Notes under the pieces: generated by a model
The model's database searches: none
What the model was told of the DNA's origin: nothing
Seen by the model: the letters and a program-made list of their open reading frames with translations, nothing else
From: an uncultured Bacteroidales bacterium
Lineage (GTDB): Bacteria; Bacteroidota; Bacteroidia; Bacteroidales; UBA932
Assembly: GCA_900316955.1 (NCBI GenBank)
Contig: ONEX01000018.1
Coordinates: 1 to 64,000 of the forward strand
DNA: 64,000 bases
Direction of reading: 5' to 3'
Shown here: piece after piece, positions 52,785-61,374 of the stretch
How the letters are laid out: each line of letters starts with the position of its first letter
Position numbering within the stretch: the stretch's first letter is position 1
Translations under genes and position numbers: made by a program

Positions 52785-53711
52785 ATGAAAACGGTCAGAG
52801 TGTTCGCACCGGCGTCCATCGCCAATCTCGGGTGCGGATTCGACATTATGGGTCTCGCCCTGGACGAAGTGGGCGATGTCCTGGAAATGAGCGTCTCCGA
52901 GGGAGACGGGCTCACGATCAAGAACGAATCGGGTGTTCCCCTGCCGGAGGACATCGAGCAGAACGTGATCACTCCCGTTGTGCGCAAGTTCCTGGAAATG
53001 ACCGGGAACCGGGCGCAGGTGGATGTCGTCATCAAACGGAAAATCTATCCGGGATCCGGGATCGGCTCCAGTTCCGCGTCCAGCGCGGCGGCCGCCTTCG
53101 GGATGAACGAGCTGTTCGGCTGTCCCCTCTCCGAGGAGGACGTGGTCGTGTGCGCGATGGAGGGAGAGAACCTCGCCAGCGGCGGATATCATGCCGACAA
53201 CGCGGCTCCCGCCGTGATGGGCGGCATCGTCCTCATCCGCGGCTACGAGCCCCTGGACCTGATCAAGCTGCCGGTGCCGGGCGATTTCTACTGCGCGGTC
53301 ATCCATCCCAAGCTGGTCGTGTCCACGAAGGAGGCGCGCAGCATCCTGCCCAAGAAGGTGGACATGCACGCCGCCATCGCCCAGTGGGGCAATGTGGGCG
53401 GCCTCGTCGCCGGCCTGTATTCCGGCAACATCGGCCTGGTAGGGCGTTCCATGCGGGATTCCATCGCAGAACCCTACCGCAAGAGCTTCATCCCGGGCTT
53501 CGACGAGCTGCGCGAGAAGGTGCTCGAGAGCGGCTCGCTGGCGATGAACATCGCCGGCTCGGGCCCGTCGGTCTTCGCCCTCGCGAACCGCTACGAGAAG
53601 GCCCAGCGCGCCGGCGCCATCATGGAGAAGCATTTCTCCGACCTGGACATCCCCTATGAGTGCTATGTCGTCAAGGTTTCCAACCGGGGCGCGCGGCTGA
53701 CCGCCTACTAA
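52785..53711 (+). CDS. thrB: Homoserine kinase
   Basis: The 308-residue GHMP kinase has FAPASIANLGCGFDIMGLAL at the N-terminus, the ATP loop PGSGIGSSSASSAAAAFG and a C-terminal NIAGSGPSVFAL. It phosphorylates homoserine on the route to threonine. I chose ATG 52785 because the only earlier in-frame start (TTG 52725) overlaps the -7 box. thrC follows by 1 base; no thrA is adjacent. Confidence 0.95.
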   Translation: MKTVRVFAPASIANLGCGFDIMGLALDEVGDVLEMSVSEGDGLTIKNESGVPLPEDIEQNVITPVVRKFLEMTGNRAQVDVVIKRKIYPGSGIGSSSASSAAAAFGMNELFGCPLSEEDVVVCAMEGENLASGGYHADNAAPAVMGGIVLIRGYEPLDLIKLPVPGDFYCAVIHPKLVVSTKEARSILPKKVDMHAAIAQWGNVGGLVAGLYSGNIGLVGRSMRDSIAEPYRKSFIPGFDELREKVLESGSLAMNIAGSGPSVFALANRYEKAQRAGAIMEKHFSDLDIPYECYVVKVSNRGARLTAY

Positions 53712-53712
53712 C

Positions 53713-55014
53713 ATGCAGTACTACAGTACGGAACACAAGGCGCCGGCCGCCTCGCTTGCGAAGGCCGTCGTCCAGGGCCTGGCGGAGGACCGCGGGCTCT
53801 ATATGCCGGAGCGGATTCCGGCTTTTTCCGCCGATTGGATCAAAAGCCTTCCCGAACGCTCCTTCGTCGAGATCGGGCAGGAAGTGGCCGCGGCGTTCTT
53901 CGGCGAGGACGTTCCCCGCGCGGACCTGGACCGGATCGTCGCGGAAACCCTCGCTTTCGACTACCCGGCCGTGCCGGTGGAAGAAGGGATCTACGCCCTG
54001 GAACTCTTCCATGGGCCCACCCTCGCGTTCAAGGATGTCGGCGCCCGGTTCATGGCCCGGCTCCTCGGCCATTTCACCGACGAGGGGAATGTCAATGTTC
54101 TCGTCGCCACGTCCGGTGACACCGGGAGCGCCGTCGCGAACGGCTTCCTGGGCGTCCCCGGCACGCACGTCTTCGTCCTGTATCCCCGCGGCCGCGTAAG
54201 CCCCGTGCAGGAGGCCCAGTTCGCGACCCTGGGGCAGAACATCACCGCCCTGGAGGTGGACGGCAGCTTCGACGACTGCCAATCCCTGGTCAAGGCCGCC
54301 TTCCTGGATCCGGACCTCCGGCGCGCGCTGCGGCTGACATCGGCCAACAGCATCAACGTCGCCCGCTTCCTGCCGCAGGCCTTCTACTATTTCCACGGCT
54401 ATGCGCAGCTCGCGCGCCTGGGCAAGGCCGACCGGCTGGTCGTGTGCGTCCCCAGCGGCAACTTCGGCAACATCTGCGCCGCCCTCGTGGCCAAGCGGAT
54501 GGGCCTGCCCATCCTCCGCTTCATCGCGGCGAACAACCGGAACGACGTGTTCTTCCAATACTTGCAGACGGGTTCCTATACCCCGGCCCTGAGCATTCGC
54601 ACCCTCGCGAACGCGATGGACGTGGGCAATCCCAGCAATTTCGCCCGCATCCTGGACCTGTACAACCACAACTGGCTGGACATCCGGAAAGACATCTCCG
54701 GCGCGGTCGTGGGTGACGGCACCATCATCACCACCATCCGGCAGTGCTATGAGGAAAACGGCTACCTCCTTGACCCGCACGGTGCCTGCGGCTACCGCGC
54801 GCTCAAGGACGGCCTCCGCGAAGGCGAAACCGGTCTCTTCTGCGAAACGGCCCATCCCGCCAAGTTCCAGGAAACCGTCTCCCGCGCCACCGGCGCCGCC
54901 GTTCCCCTCCCCGACCGCCTCGCCGCCTTCCTCCGCGGCACCAAGCAATCGGTCCCCCTCTCCGCCACCTTCCCCGCCTTCAAGACCTACCTCCTCAGCT
55001 ACGCGCTGCGGTAG
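53713..55014 (+). CDS. thrC: Threonine synthase
   Basis: The 433-residue PLP enzyme has the start YYSTEHKAPAASLAKAVVQGL, the PLP-lysine motif HGPTLAFKDVGARFMA, ATSGDTGSAVANGF and SGNFGNICAALVAKRMG. It converts O-phosphohomoserine to threonine. It is co-transcribed with thrB and followed by a perfect 14-bp terminator hairpin at 55122. Confidence 0.96.
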   Translation: MQYYSTEHKAPAASLAKAVVQGLAEDRGLYMPERIPAFSADWIKSLPERSFVEIGQEVAAAFFGEDVPRADLDRIVAETLAFDYPAVPVEEGIYALELFHGPTLAFKDVGARFMARLLGHFTDEGNVNVLVATSGDTGSAVANGFLGVPGTHVFVLYPRGRVSPVQEAQFATLGQNITALEVDGSFDDCQSLVKAAFLDPDLRRALRLTSANSINVARFLPQAFYYFHGYAQLARLGKADRLVVCVPSGNFGNICAALVAKRMGLPILRFIAANNRNDVFFQYLQTGSYTPALSIRTLANAMDVGNPSNFARILDLYNHNWLDIRKDISGAVVGDGTIITTIRQCYEENGYLLDPHGACGYRALKDGLREGETGLFCETAHPAKFQETVSRATGAAVPLPDRLAAFLRGTKQSVPLSATFPAFKTYLLSYALR

Positions 55015-55039
55015 GAATCAAGCGTACCACCCTCCCAAG

Positions 55040-55079
55040 TGCCCGTATATAGGTCCATTCTTTGGACCCATACGAGCAC
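55040..55079. repeat. Large near-perfect hairpin after thrC
   Basis: Nested complementary blocks GTGC/GCAC, CGTAT/ATACG and AGGTCC/GGACC fold the whole stretch into one stem with a 6-7 base loop. There is no T-run. It could be a transcript-stabilising 3' structure or part of the repeat region that follows. Confidence 0.5.
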
Positions 55080-55100
55080 CTGCACCGATGGACTGCGCCA

Positions 55101-55162
55101 GATTCCTCTCGGGGCATATATCGAAAAAGCATCGCTGTCGCGATGCTTTTTCGTAGCCCCAA
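55101..55162. repeat. Degenerate copy of the tRNA-Arg 3'-end/terminator unit (copy A)
   Basis: This stretch matches 57110-57174 in order and orientation: GATTCCTCTCGGGGC, TATATCGAAAAAGCA, a short variable loop, CGATGCTTTTTCGTAGCCCCAA. In copy B the last block is the 3' end of tRNA-Arg. The following bases even keep TCGAACC at a slightly shifted distance. No tRNA remains here. Confidence 0.75.
55122..55153 (+). terminator. Terminator of thrB-thrC, perfect 14-bp stem
   Basis: CGAAAAAGCATCGC (55122-55135) pairs perfectly with 55140-55153 around a TGTC loop, and the 3' arm contains five T residues. It lies within repeat copy A, so a tRNA terminator unit apparently serves the threonine operon. 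Confidence 0.78.
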
Positions 55163-55331
55163 ATGACATTTTGTCGAACCTTTTCCTGGAGGACCTGGAG
55201 AAGATCTGGGAACTCAAGAAATGGATTCCAGACCCCTGCAATCCACATTTACATTACCTAAAACAACAGGATGATGATGAAAAATGACACCATGAAGCAG
55301 GAGGTGTTTTCCACTTGGGGTACAACTGTGT

Positions 55332-55362
55332 TTTGCAGATGAAGGAAAAAGTATTACCTTTG
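55332..55362 (+). promoter_or_regulatory. Promoter of the orphan small-RNA unit
   Basis: TTTG at 55332-55335, a 19-base spacer and TACCTTTG at 55355-55362 make a full-consensus Bacteroidetes promoter. No ORF follows before the terminator at 55474. Confidence 0.8.
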
Positions 55363-55367
55363 CATAG

Positions 55368-55509
55368 AGATAGTAAAACGTGGCACGGATGAGGTAATTC
55401 GCTACGTGCAAAGACCCCGCCTCGAGCCTCACCGAAAGGTAAACATCCACCACGTAGTCTTGGGGCAAAAGTAAAGGATGGCCAATTGGCCATCCTTGTT
55501 TTCATTTTT
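55368..55509 (+). ncRNA. Candidate structured small RNA, about 140 bases, unidentified
   Basis: A consensus promoter and a strong intrinsic terminator bracket about 100 bases without a coding frame. Long-range pairing is visible: ACGTGG (55378-55383) with CCACGT (55450-55455), GGATG (55387-55391) with CATCC (55444-55448), and an inner GAGG (55391-55394) with CCTC (55427-55430) that shares G55391 with the previous stem. A small ACC-GAAA-GGT hairpin follows. CCCC near 55414 could pair with GGGG near 55463 as a pseudoknot. I do not recognise a known family. Confidence 0.5.
55474..55509 (+). terminator. Terminator of the small-RNA unit
   Basis: A perfect 10-bp stem (AAGGATGGCC, AATT loop, GGCCATCCTT) at 55474-55497 is followed by GTTTTCATTTTT. 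Confidence 0.88.
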
Positions 55510-55609
55510 CAGCATCTAGTGCGGTTATACGGTTTCCTGCAGCAATTCCAATAACCTTGGATAGCACTATTTTTGCAATCAGACAACCCGACTTGAATCC
55601 CTGCTATTT

Positions 55610-56533
55610 ATGCTTCAACGTTTTACATTGATTCCCCTTCTGGCTCTTCTTGTCTTCAGTTGCGCCCATCCTGATATCGTTTCTGATAGTATTGATAGTA
55701 TCTGGCTTAAAACCTTTGAAGATGAGGATTTGTCCACGAAGGTCATAGTTGACGAATCCGATTGGCGTGAAGTCATAAAGGAAATTCGTCGGTGCCGTCA
55801 GTCGATTGGCAAGTACTACCCAGAAGCCACTTTGGTAATCGAATACAAAAACGGGTCGAAAAACCAGTTCAACATACTGTCCAGTCCTGATCGGTTATTG
55901 ACTGGCAGGGGGGATTCTCCTTATTCATCCAATAGAAAGCATCCCGTACTGGAAAAATACTTGGACTTATCAAATGCTGAATACATCTCCTGGCCATCCA
56001 AGACGACCGGGCCCAATCTACCTGTCCGCAATTGCGATATCGACAGGTGGAATGAAGATACAACTGTCATCGGGTATGCTTTTGTGGATACCGCCGCCGT
56101 GAACTGGATGCTGCCGAAATTGATGAAAGATTCCTATGTCTTCACTCCTGGTTTATCTGACCTCCGGAAGGCGGAACGGATGCTAAAACGGGAATACCCT
56201 TCCATCATGAAGAAAATAGCCTATGATAAAGACGGCCATTTGTTCGAGGAAGGCGGTCTTAGTAACTACGCTCGTCAATATTTGTTTATGGAAAGTCCTG
56301 AAGGCAGTTTTGTCTATATCAACTTCGTCTATCTGAGAAGTGCTGACTTGGAAGACAAAGAACCTCCGGTCTATGATCCGGATGATCCGGACTTTGTACC
56401 ACCTCCGCCTTCGGGCCATGCCTTAAGCCGTTATTGGGTCATTGTCCATGATGGCGGTGATTCTTACTGGCGAGTATTTCTGAATCTGGACAAGGAAAAG
56501 ATTGAATGGTGTGGTGTGAATGGGCATGCATAG
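55610..56533 (+). CDS. Lipoprotein of unknown function, AT-rich
   Basis: The 307-residue protein has a lipoprotein signal with VFSC (Cys18) and a soluble mixed alpha/beta body. A Pro/Asp-rich segment lies around residues 247-265 (DPDDPDFVPPPP) and an aromatic C-terminus ends in WCGVNGHA. I do not recognise a family. Its base composition is clearly more AT-rich than the flanking genes, and it lies alone between two repeat copies, so it may be horizontally acquired. A TATTTTTG at 55568 is a possible -7 box, but without a matching upstream element. Confidence 0.72.
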   Translation: MLQRFTLIPLLALLVFSCAHPDIVSDSIDSIWLKTFEDEDLSTKVIVDESDWREVIKEIRRCRQSIGKYYPEATLVIEYKNGSKNQFNILSSPDRLLTGRGDSPYSSNRKHPVLEKYLDLSNAEYISWPSKTTGPNLPVRNCDIDRWNEDTTVIGYAFVDTAAVNWMLPKLMKDSYVFTPGLSDLRKAERMLKREYPSIMKKIAYDKDGHLFEEGGLSNYARQYLFMESPEGSFVYINFVYLRSADLEDKEPPVYDPDDPDFVPPPPSGHALSRYWVIVHDGGDSYWRVFLNLDKEKIEWCGVNGHA

Positions 56534-56910
56534 GAGATCTTATGACTGGTTTACCTGAGAGGATAATGAAAAGGGCTTTGAGGGGTCGATGAGGGAAGAT
56601 TGTAGAAAATACATTCGCGGGTATGCGAATCAAATCCCGGAAAGGCAGTAGCAGGGATCTTCCCGTCCCGACAGGTCTGCGGATGGCCTTTCCATAAGTT
56701 ATTGAGTATCAAACCCCTTTTTCTGTCGTTCCAGCAGACCCCATGCAAAAATATGAGGCCCGCGGATACCAAGCATGGAACGACCTGATACTCATGCACA
56801 TACAAACACCCTTCCCGCAGACCCGTGTCTTGTCCTGAAATAGGTTTACCAATAGGGTTGGCACCTGTCGGATTGTAAGTCAATTATATGTAGATAGTTA
56901 CAAGACAGCC
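56534..56910. other. Non-coding stretch, nothing recognised
   Basis: Short frames exist on both strands but none shows a signal peptide, conserved motif or consistent codon use. The segment may be decayed sequence from an older insertion. Confidence 0.4.
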
Positions 56911-56948
56911 GGTTCCGAACCCTTTCTTTTCATTAAGGGTTCGGAACC
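56911..56948. repeat. Perfect 14-bp inverted repeat
   Basis: GGTTCCGAACCCTT (56911-56924) is exactly complementary to 56935-56948 around a 10-base T-rich loop. TGCTTTTTAAC follows on the plus strand, so it may terminate transcripts from the 55610 gene, or be an element end. Confidence 0.6.
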
Positions 56949-56989
56949 AATGCTTTTTAACTTCCTGATTATCAGGCGATTGAAAAACG

Positions 56990-57109
56990 ATAGGTTCCAA
57001 ACCTCGGAGGCGAAGCCGACGGGAGGGGGTCCGGGGGTCTTCCTCCGGCCGCCCCTGGGGGCAGCCGCGTAGCGGCGGGGGTAAAAGAATGCGGCGCCCG
57101 AAGGCGCCG
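56990..57109. repeat. Very GC-rich palindromic tract
   Basis: Dense short palindromes include GCCGC-GTA-GCGGC (about 57064-57076) and GGCGCC-CGAA-GGCGCC (about 57093-57108), with runs of G and C between. The tract abuts repeat copy B and differs sharply in composition from the AT-rich DNA to its left. It resembles REP/BIME-like intergenic elements. Confidence 0.5.
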
Positions 57110-57182
57110 GATTCCTCTTGGGGCGTATATCGAAAAAGCACCGCCGCCATGGCGATGCTTTTTCGTAGCCCCAAGAGGAATC
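57110..57182. repeat. tRNA-Arg-associated inverted repeat (copy B)
   Basis: GATTCCTCTTGGGGC (57110-57124) is the exact inverse complement of 57168-57182, which is the T-arm/acceptor end of the tRNA-Arg gene. The terminator hairpin lies between the arms. The unit 57110-57174 is duplicated at 55101-55162. Confidence 0.75.
57131..57165 (-). terminator. Terminator after tRNA-Arg
   Basis: On the minus strand CGAAAAAGCA..CGCC pairs with GGCG..TGCTTTTTCG around an ATGG loop with single mismatches, ending in a T-run directly after the tRNA. Confidence 0.75.
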
Positions 57183-57237
57183 GAACCTCTATTTAAAGTT
57201 TAGGAAACTTCCGTTCTATCCGTTGAACTATGAGGCC
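57166..57237 (-). tRNA. tRNA-Arg (anticodon CCT)
   Basis: The 72-base cloverleaf has acceptor GGCCTCA with TGGGGCT, a D-arm GTTCAACGGATAGAAC, anticodon stem GAAGT/ACTTT with loop TTCCTAA (CCT) and T-arm AGAGG-TTCGATT-CCTCT. CCA is not encoded. It lies 31 bases after rpmF on the same strand without an intervening promoter, so it is probably co-transcribed with rpmF. Confidence 0.93.
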
Positions 57238-57268
57238 GCGCGGGCAGCCGGAAGGTTCCGGCGCGAGA

Positions 57269-57451
57269 TTACTCAGCGCTCTTGACGATGATCTGACGAC
57301 CGCGGTAGTAGCCGCACTCAGGGCAGACACGGTGATACATCACGGTGGCGCCGCAGTTCGGGCAGACGCTGAGGGTCGGGACCGCAGCGTGGTCGTGCGT
57401 TCTTCTCTTGTCTCTCCGCTGCTTGGAGAGTTTGTGTTTCGGATGTGCCAT
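57269..57451 (-). CDS. rpmF: 50S ribosomal protein L32
   Basis: The 60-residue basic protein begins AHPKHKLSKQRRDKRRTH and has a zinc ribbon of two CxxC pairs (CPNCG and CPECG). It follows the DUF177 gene by 22 bases, the conserved bacterial pairing. Confidence 0.97.
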   Translation of the reverse strand: MAHPKHKLSKQRRDKRRTHDHAAVPTLSVCPNCGATVMYHRVCPECGYYRGRQIIVKSAE

Positions 57452-57473
57452 AATTACTTATCTTTATTTTGTT

Positions 57474-57995
57474 TTATTTTCCGTCAAAAAGTCCTTTCAG
57501 CGCGGCGAACGGGCTGTTCGTTTCTCCAGCCTCCTCGTTCACCGGCTCATGACCCAGAAACCGCACCGTGTCGGGGTTGCACTCCCCTTCCGCGTGGACC
57601 CGTTGCATCGGCAACGATAGGCAGACGTAGTCGTAGATGGCCTGACTCAGGTCCAGCTCGGCGTCCGAGGCGCTCAGGAACAGGATCTCACGAGAACCTT
57701 CCCGCATTTCCTCTTCCGAGGACGCTTCCTCACCGAACTTCACGCTGAAAGCGGGGTGGGCCTCCACCGGGAGCTGCAAGTCCTCCAGGCATCGGTCGCA
57801 GGCGACCGTCACGTGCCCCTGGATGTCCAGGTCCACGCCGATGTAATGCCCTGACTTGACGGCTCTTGCCTCCACTTCGACAGCGGCGTCAAGGATTTCT
57901 GTATTGTCAAACTTTTGAAAGAACTTATTATCCGCCTGCCAGCGGTATTCCCGCTCACCGGCAGCCCATCCATTCAGAGGAATGATGTAATCCAT
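57474..57995 (-). CDS. DUF177 (YceD-like) protein
   Basis: The 173-residue protein starts MDYIIPLNG and contains the CDRCLEDL motif and acidic C-terminal half of the DUF177 family, linked to 23S rRNA/ribosome maturation and nearly always encoded before rpmF. I chose the ATG at 57995 because the promoter's -7 box (58020-58027) lies just upstream and would fall inside a longer ORF. Confidence 0.92.
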   Translation of the reverse strand: MDYIIPLNGWAAGEREYRWQADNKFFQKFDNTEILDAAVEVEARAVKSGHYIGVDLDIQGHVTVACDRCLEDLQLPVEAHPAFSVKFGEEASSEEEMREGSREILFLSASDAELDLSQAIYDYVCLSLPMQRVHAEGECNPDTVRFLGHEPVNEEAGETNSPFAALKGLFDGK

Positions 57996-58019
57996 CGCCT
58001 GAAAACAGATTAAGGGTTG

Positions 58020-58045
58020 CAAAGGTACAAATAATTTTCCGAATA

Positions 58046-58049
<4 letters not shown>
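58020..58049 (-). promoter_or_regulatory. Promoter of DUF177-rpmF-tRNA-Arg
   Basis: On the minus strand TTG (plus 58047-58049) is followed after 19 bases by TACCTTTG (plus 58020-58027). The -33 element overlaps the stop codon of typA, so the two units are packed without a spacer. Confidence 0.78.
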
Positions 58050-59851
<1,802 letters not shown>

Positions 59852-59882
59852 ATGACTTCCTAACCTTCTTCTAAAAAACTTG

Positions 59883-59916
59883 CAAAGTTAACATTTTCCA
59901 TGCATTATCCGACAAA
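59883..59916 (-). promoter_or_regulatory. Probable promoter of typA
   Basis: On the minus strand TAACTTTG (plus 59883-59890) lies 32 bases before the ATG. A TTTG (plus 59913-59916) is 22 bases further up, inside the T-run of the tRNA-Leu terminator. Confidence 0.6.
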
Positions 59917-59943
59917 AAAGCCCGGAAACTTTCGTTCCCGGGC
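59914..59943 (-). terminator. Terminator after tRNA-Leu
   Basis: GCCCGGGAAC, a GAAA loop and GTTTCCGGGC (minus strand) form a 10-bp stem with one G-T pair, followed by six T residues. Confidence 0.9.
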
Positions 59944-59946
59944 CTG

Positions 59947-60030
59947 TGCGCGAAATCAGAGTCGAACTGACACGTCCTTTCGGACACTACCTCCTGAGAG
60001 TAGCGCGTCTACCAATTCCGCCATCCGCGC
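59947..60030 (-). tRNA. tRNA-Leu (anticodon CAG)
   Basis: The 84-base class II tRNA has acceptor GCGCGGA with TTCGCGC, anticodon stem CTACT/GGTAG with loop CTCAGGA (CAG), a variable arm GTCC-GAAA-GGAC and T-arm GTCAG-TTCGACT-CTGAT. CCA is not encoded. It has its own promoter and terminator. Confidence 0.95.
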
Positions 60031-60042
60031 GTTTGTGGATTG

Positions 60043-60073
60043 CAAAGGTACAAAGTTTTTTTGAATCTGCAAA
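60043..60073 (-). promoter_or_regulatory. Promoter of tRNA-Leu
   Basis: On the minus strand TTTG (plus 60070-60073), a 19-base spacer and TACCTTTG (plus 60043-60050) place transcription start only a few bases before the tRNA. Confidence 0.82.
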
Positions 60074-60077
60074 TTTT

Positions 60078-60833
60078 TTATATCCAAAGTTCTATATCCT
60101 CCGTCCGCGACCACAAGTCCGTGGAGATGGTGACGGAGGTGAGGGAAATGTCCACCTGAAGCGAGAGGTCCTCCAGGTCGGTGGCAGACCAGTCATACCC
60201 GGCGGCGGCGATGTAGGAGCCCAGGGCGAAGGTGCGGACCACCTGGTCGGAAAAGACGATGTGCATGAGGAGCGAATCGTCCCCCTGGCGCGGGAGACGG
60301 AGGACGGCGCGGCCGTCAGAGCCGGGCAGGAGGCGGCGGGAGAACGAGCCGGGGGTCGGGGAACCGTCCGGCTCCCAGCCGCCGTAAAAGCCCTGCACGG
60401 CGACCTCGAAGGGCGGTCCATACCCGGACGGCCCTTTGAAGAGCATCTCAAGGGAACAGAACTGCTTATGCAACGTGACAGGCAGGACAACCTGCTCGGC
60501 GTCCGTCGACACATCCGCATGGAACAGGTACAAGGGCGGGGCCTCCTCCCCTTCCGGAATCCGGACGCTCCCGTCCCCTTCCGCCAAGGCGCCACCCACG
60601 GCGGACACGGCCATCTCTCCCCGCGGGACCGACAGCACAAGGACCGTATCCGCATGGACGACTTCGGTCAAGGCATACTCCTCCCCCGTCACGCGCAGGA
60701 CCACGGGACGGACCGGCAGGCCGGCGAGCTCCACGGTCAGGCCGCAGGGGCAGGCCGCCCTGTTCTCCTTGATGGAACAGGACGGCACGAGGAGCAGCGG
60801 CAACAGGATCCGGAGGAATCGGTCAGAAGACAT
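60078..60833 (-). CDS. FimB/Mfa2-family fimbrial anchor lipoprotein
   Basis: The 251-residue protein has a lipoprotein signal with VPSC (Cys19), followed directly by the family-typical SIKENRAACPCGLTVEL stretch. A two-domain beta-rich body of the FimB/Mfa2 type follows. Such proteins anchor or regulate fimbriae in Bacteroidales. It overlaps the DUF3575 gene by 11 bases and is the last gene of a three-gene minus-strand operon. No fimbrillin shaft gene is in the window. Confidence 0.85.
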   Translation of the reverse strand: MSSDRFLRILLPLLLVPSCSIKENRAACPCGLTVELAGLPVRPVVLRVTGEEYALTEVVHADTVLVLSVPRGEMAVSAVGGALAEGDGSVRIPEGEEAPPLYLFHADVSTDAEQVVLPVTLHKQFCSLEMLFKGPSGYGPPFEVAVQGFYGGWEPDGSPTPGSFSRRLLPGSDGRAVLRLPRQGDDSLLMHIVFSDQVVRTFALGSYIAAAGYDWSATDLEDLSLQVDISLTSVTISTDLWSRTEDIELWI

Positions 60834-61374
60834 AGGACAGTGTCAAAGCGAGGTCGTTCGGTAAGATGAATGTCTTCTCGCCCGACTCCTCCGTGATCCC
60901 GCATACCGGACAGGAATAGACCGTGTACCGCTGCAGACCGCCCCAGACGCCCGCCCCCAGGGAGACGTTCAGGTGGGGATGGAGCATGTAGGTGAAACCG
61001 GCGGAGAGGCCCGCCCCATATCGATCCCCCTCGTCCGTCACGGCCGAGCGGATCCCTCCCCGGTTGTATTCCTGGTATTGGACCTTTCCCCCGATCCACC
61101 AGCCCGAGAACACGTGCCAGGGCCAGAACCGCACTCCGGCGGCGTACAGCTGCTGGCGCGCCGAGAGCGGCTCGGGCGTATCGGCCTTGAACAGGAAAGG
61201 ATTGTACTTGGCCCCGGCGGTCAGGGTCCATTGGCGGGCCACCGCCACGTCCCCCTCCACGTTCAGGGTCCCGAAATCGGCATAGTCCAGCAGGTTGGTC
61301 GCGACGGACAGGCGCTGGGCGGAGGCGGCGGCCCCGATGAGGAGGGCGGCCGCGAGCAGAATCATCCTTTTCAT
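60823..61374 (-). CDS. DUF3575 outer-membrane-like protein
   Basis: The 183-residue protein has a signal peptide (cleavage near ASAQ, residue 19), then SVATNLLDYADFGTLNVEGDVAVARQWTLTAGAKYNPF, a DUF3575 hallmark. Beta strands ending in a terminal aromatic follow. A CPVCG pair sits in a late loop. DUF3575 genes commonly accompany FimB/Mfa2-type genes. It overlaps both neighbours. Confidence 0.85.
   Translation of the reverse strand: MKRMILLAAALLIGAAASAQRLSVATNLLDYADFGTLNVEGDVAVARQWTLTAGAKYNPFLFKADTPEPLSARQQLYAAGVRFWPWHVFSGWWIGGKVQYQEYNRGGIRSAVTDEGDRYGAGLSAGFTYMLHPHLNVSLGAGVWGGLQRYTVYSCPVCGITEESGEKTFILPNDLALTLSYVF

Noticed and set aside
55368-55509. Small-RNA candidate considered as SRP RNA, tmRNA, 6S RNA or a cobalamin riboswitch
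   Set aside because: The SRP apical-loop core, tRNA-like ends of tmRNA, and the cobalamin box are absent. It ends in a terminator rather than leading into a gene. 6S could not be fully excluded by eye.
56551-57174. Minus-strand frames of 110 and 96 residues in the repeat region
   Set aside because: They cross the perfect inverted repeat and the GC palindromes, show no conserved motif, and have no promoter of their own.
55101-57182. Repeated units considered as a CRISPR array or rRNA fragment
   Set aside because: Only two degenerate copies 2 kb apart, one of them part of a tRNA gene; no spacers or cas genes.
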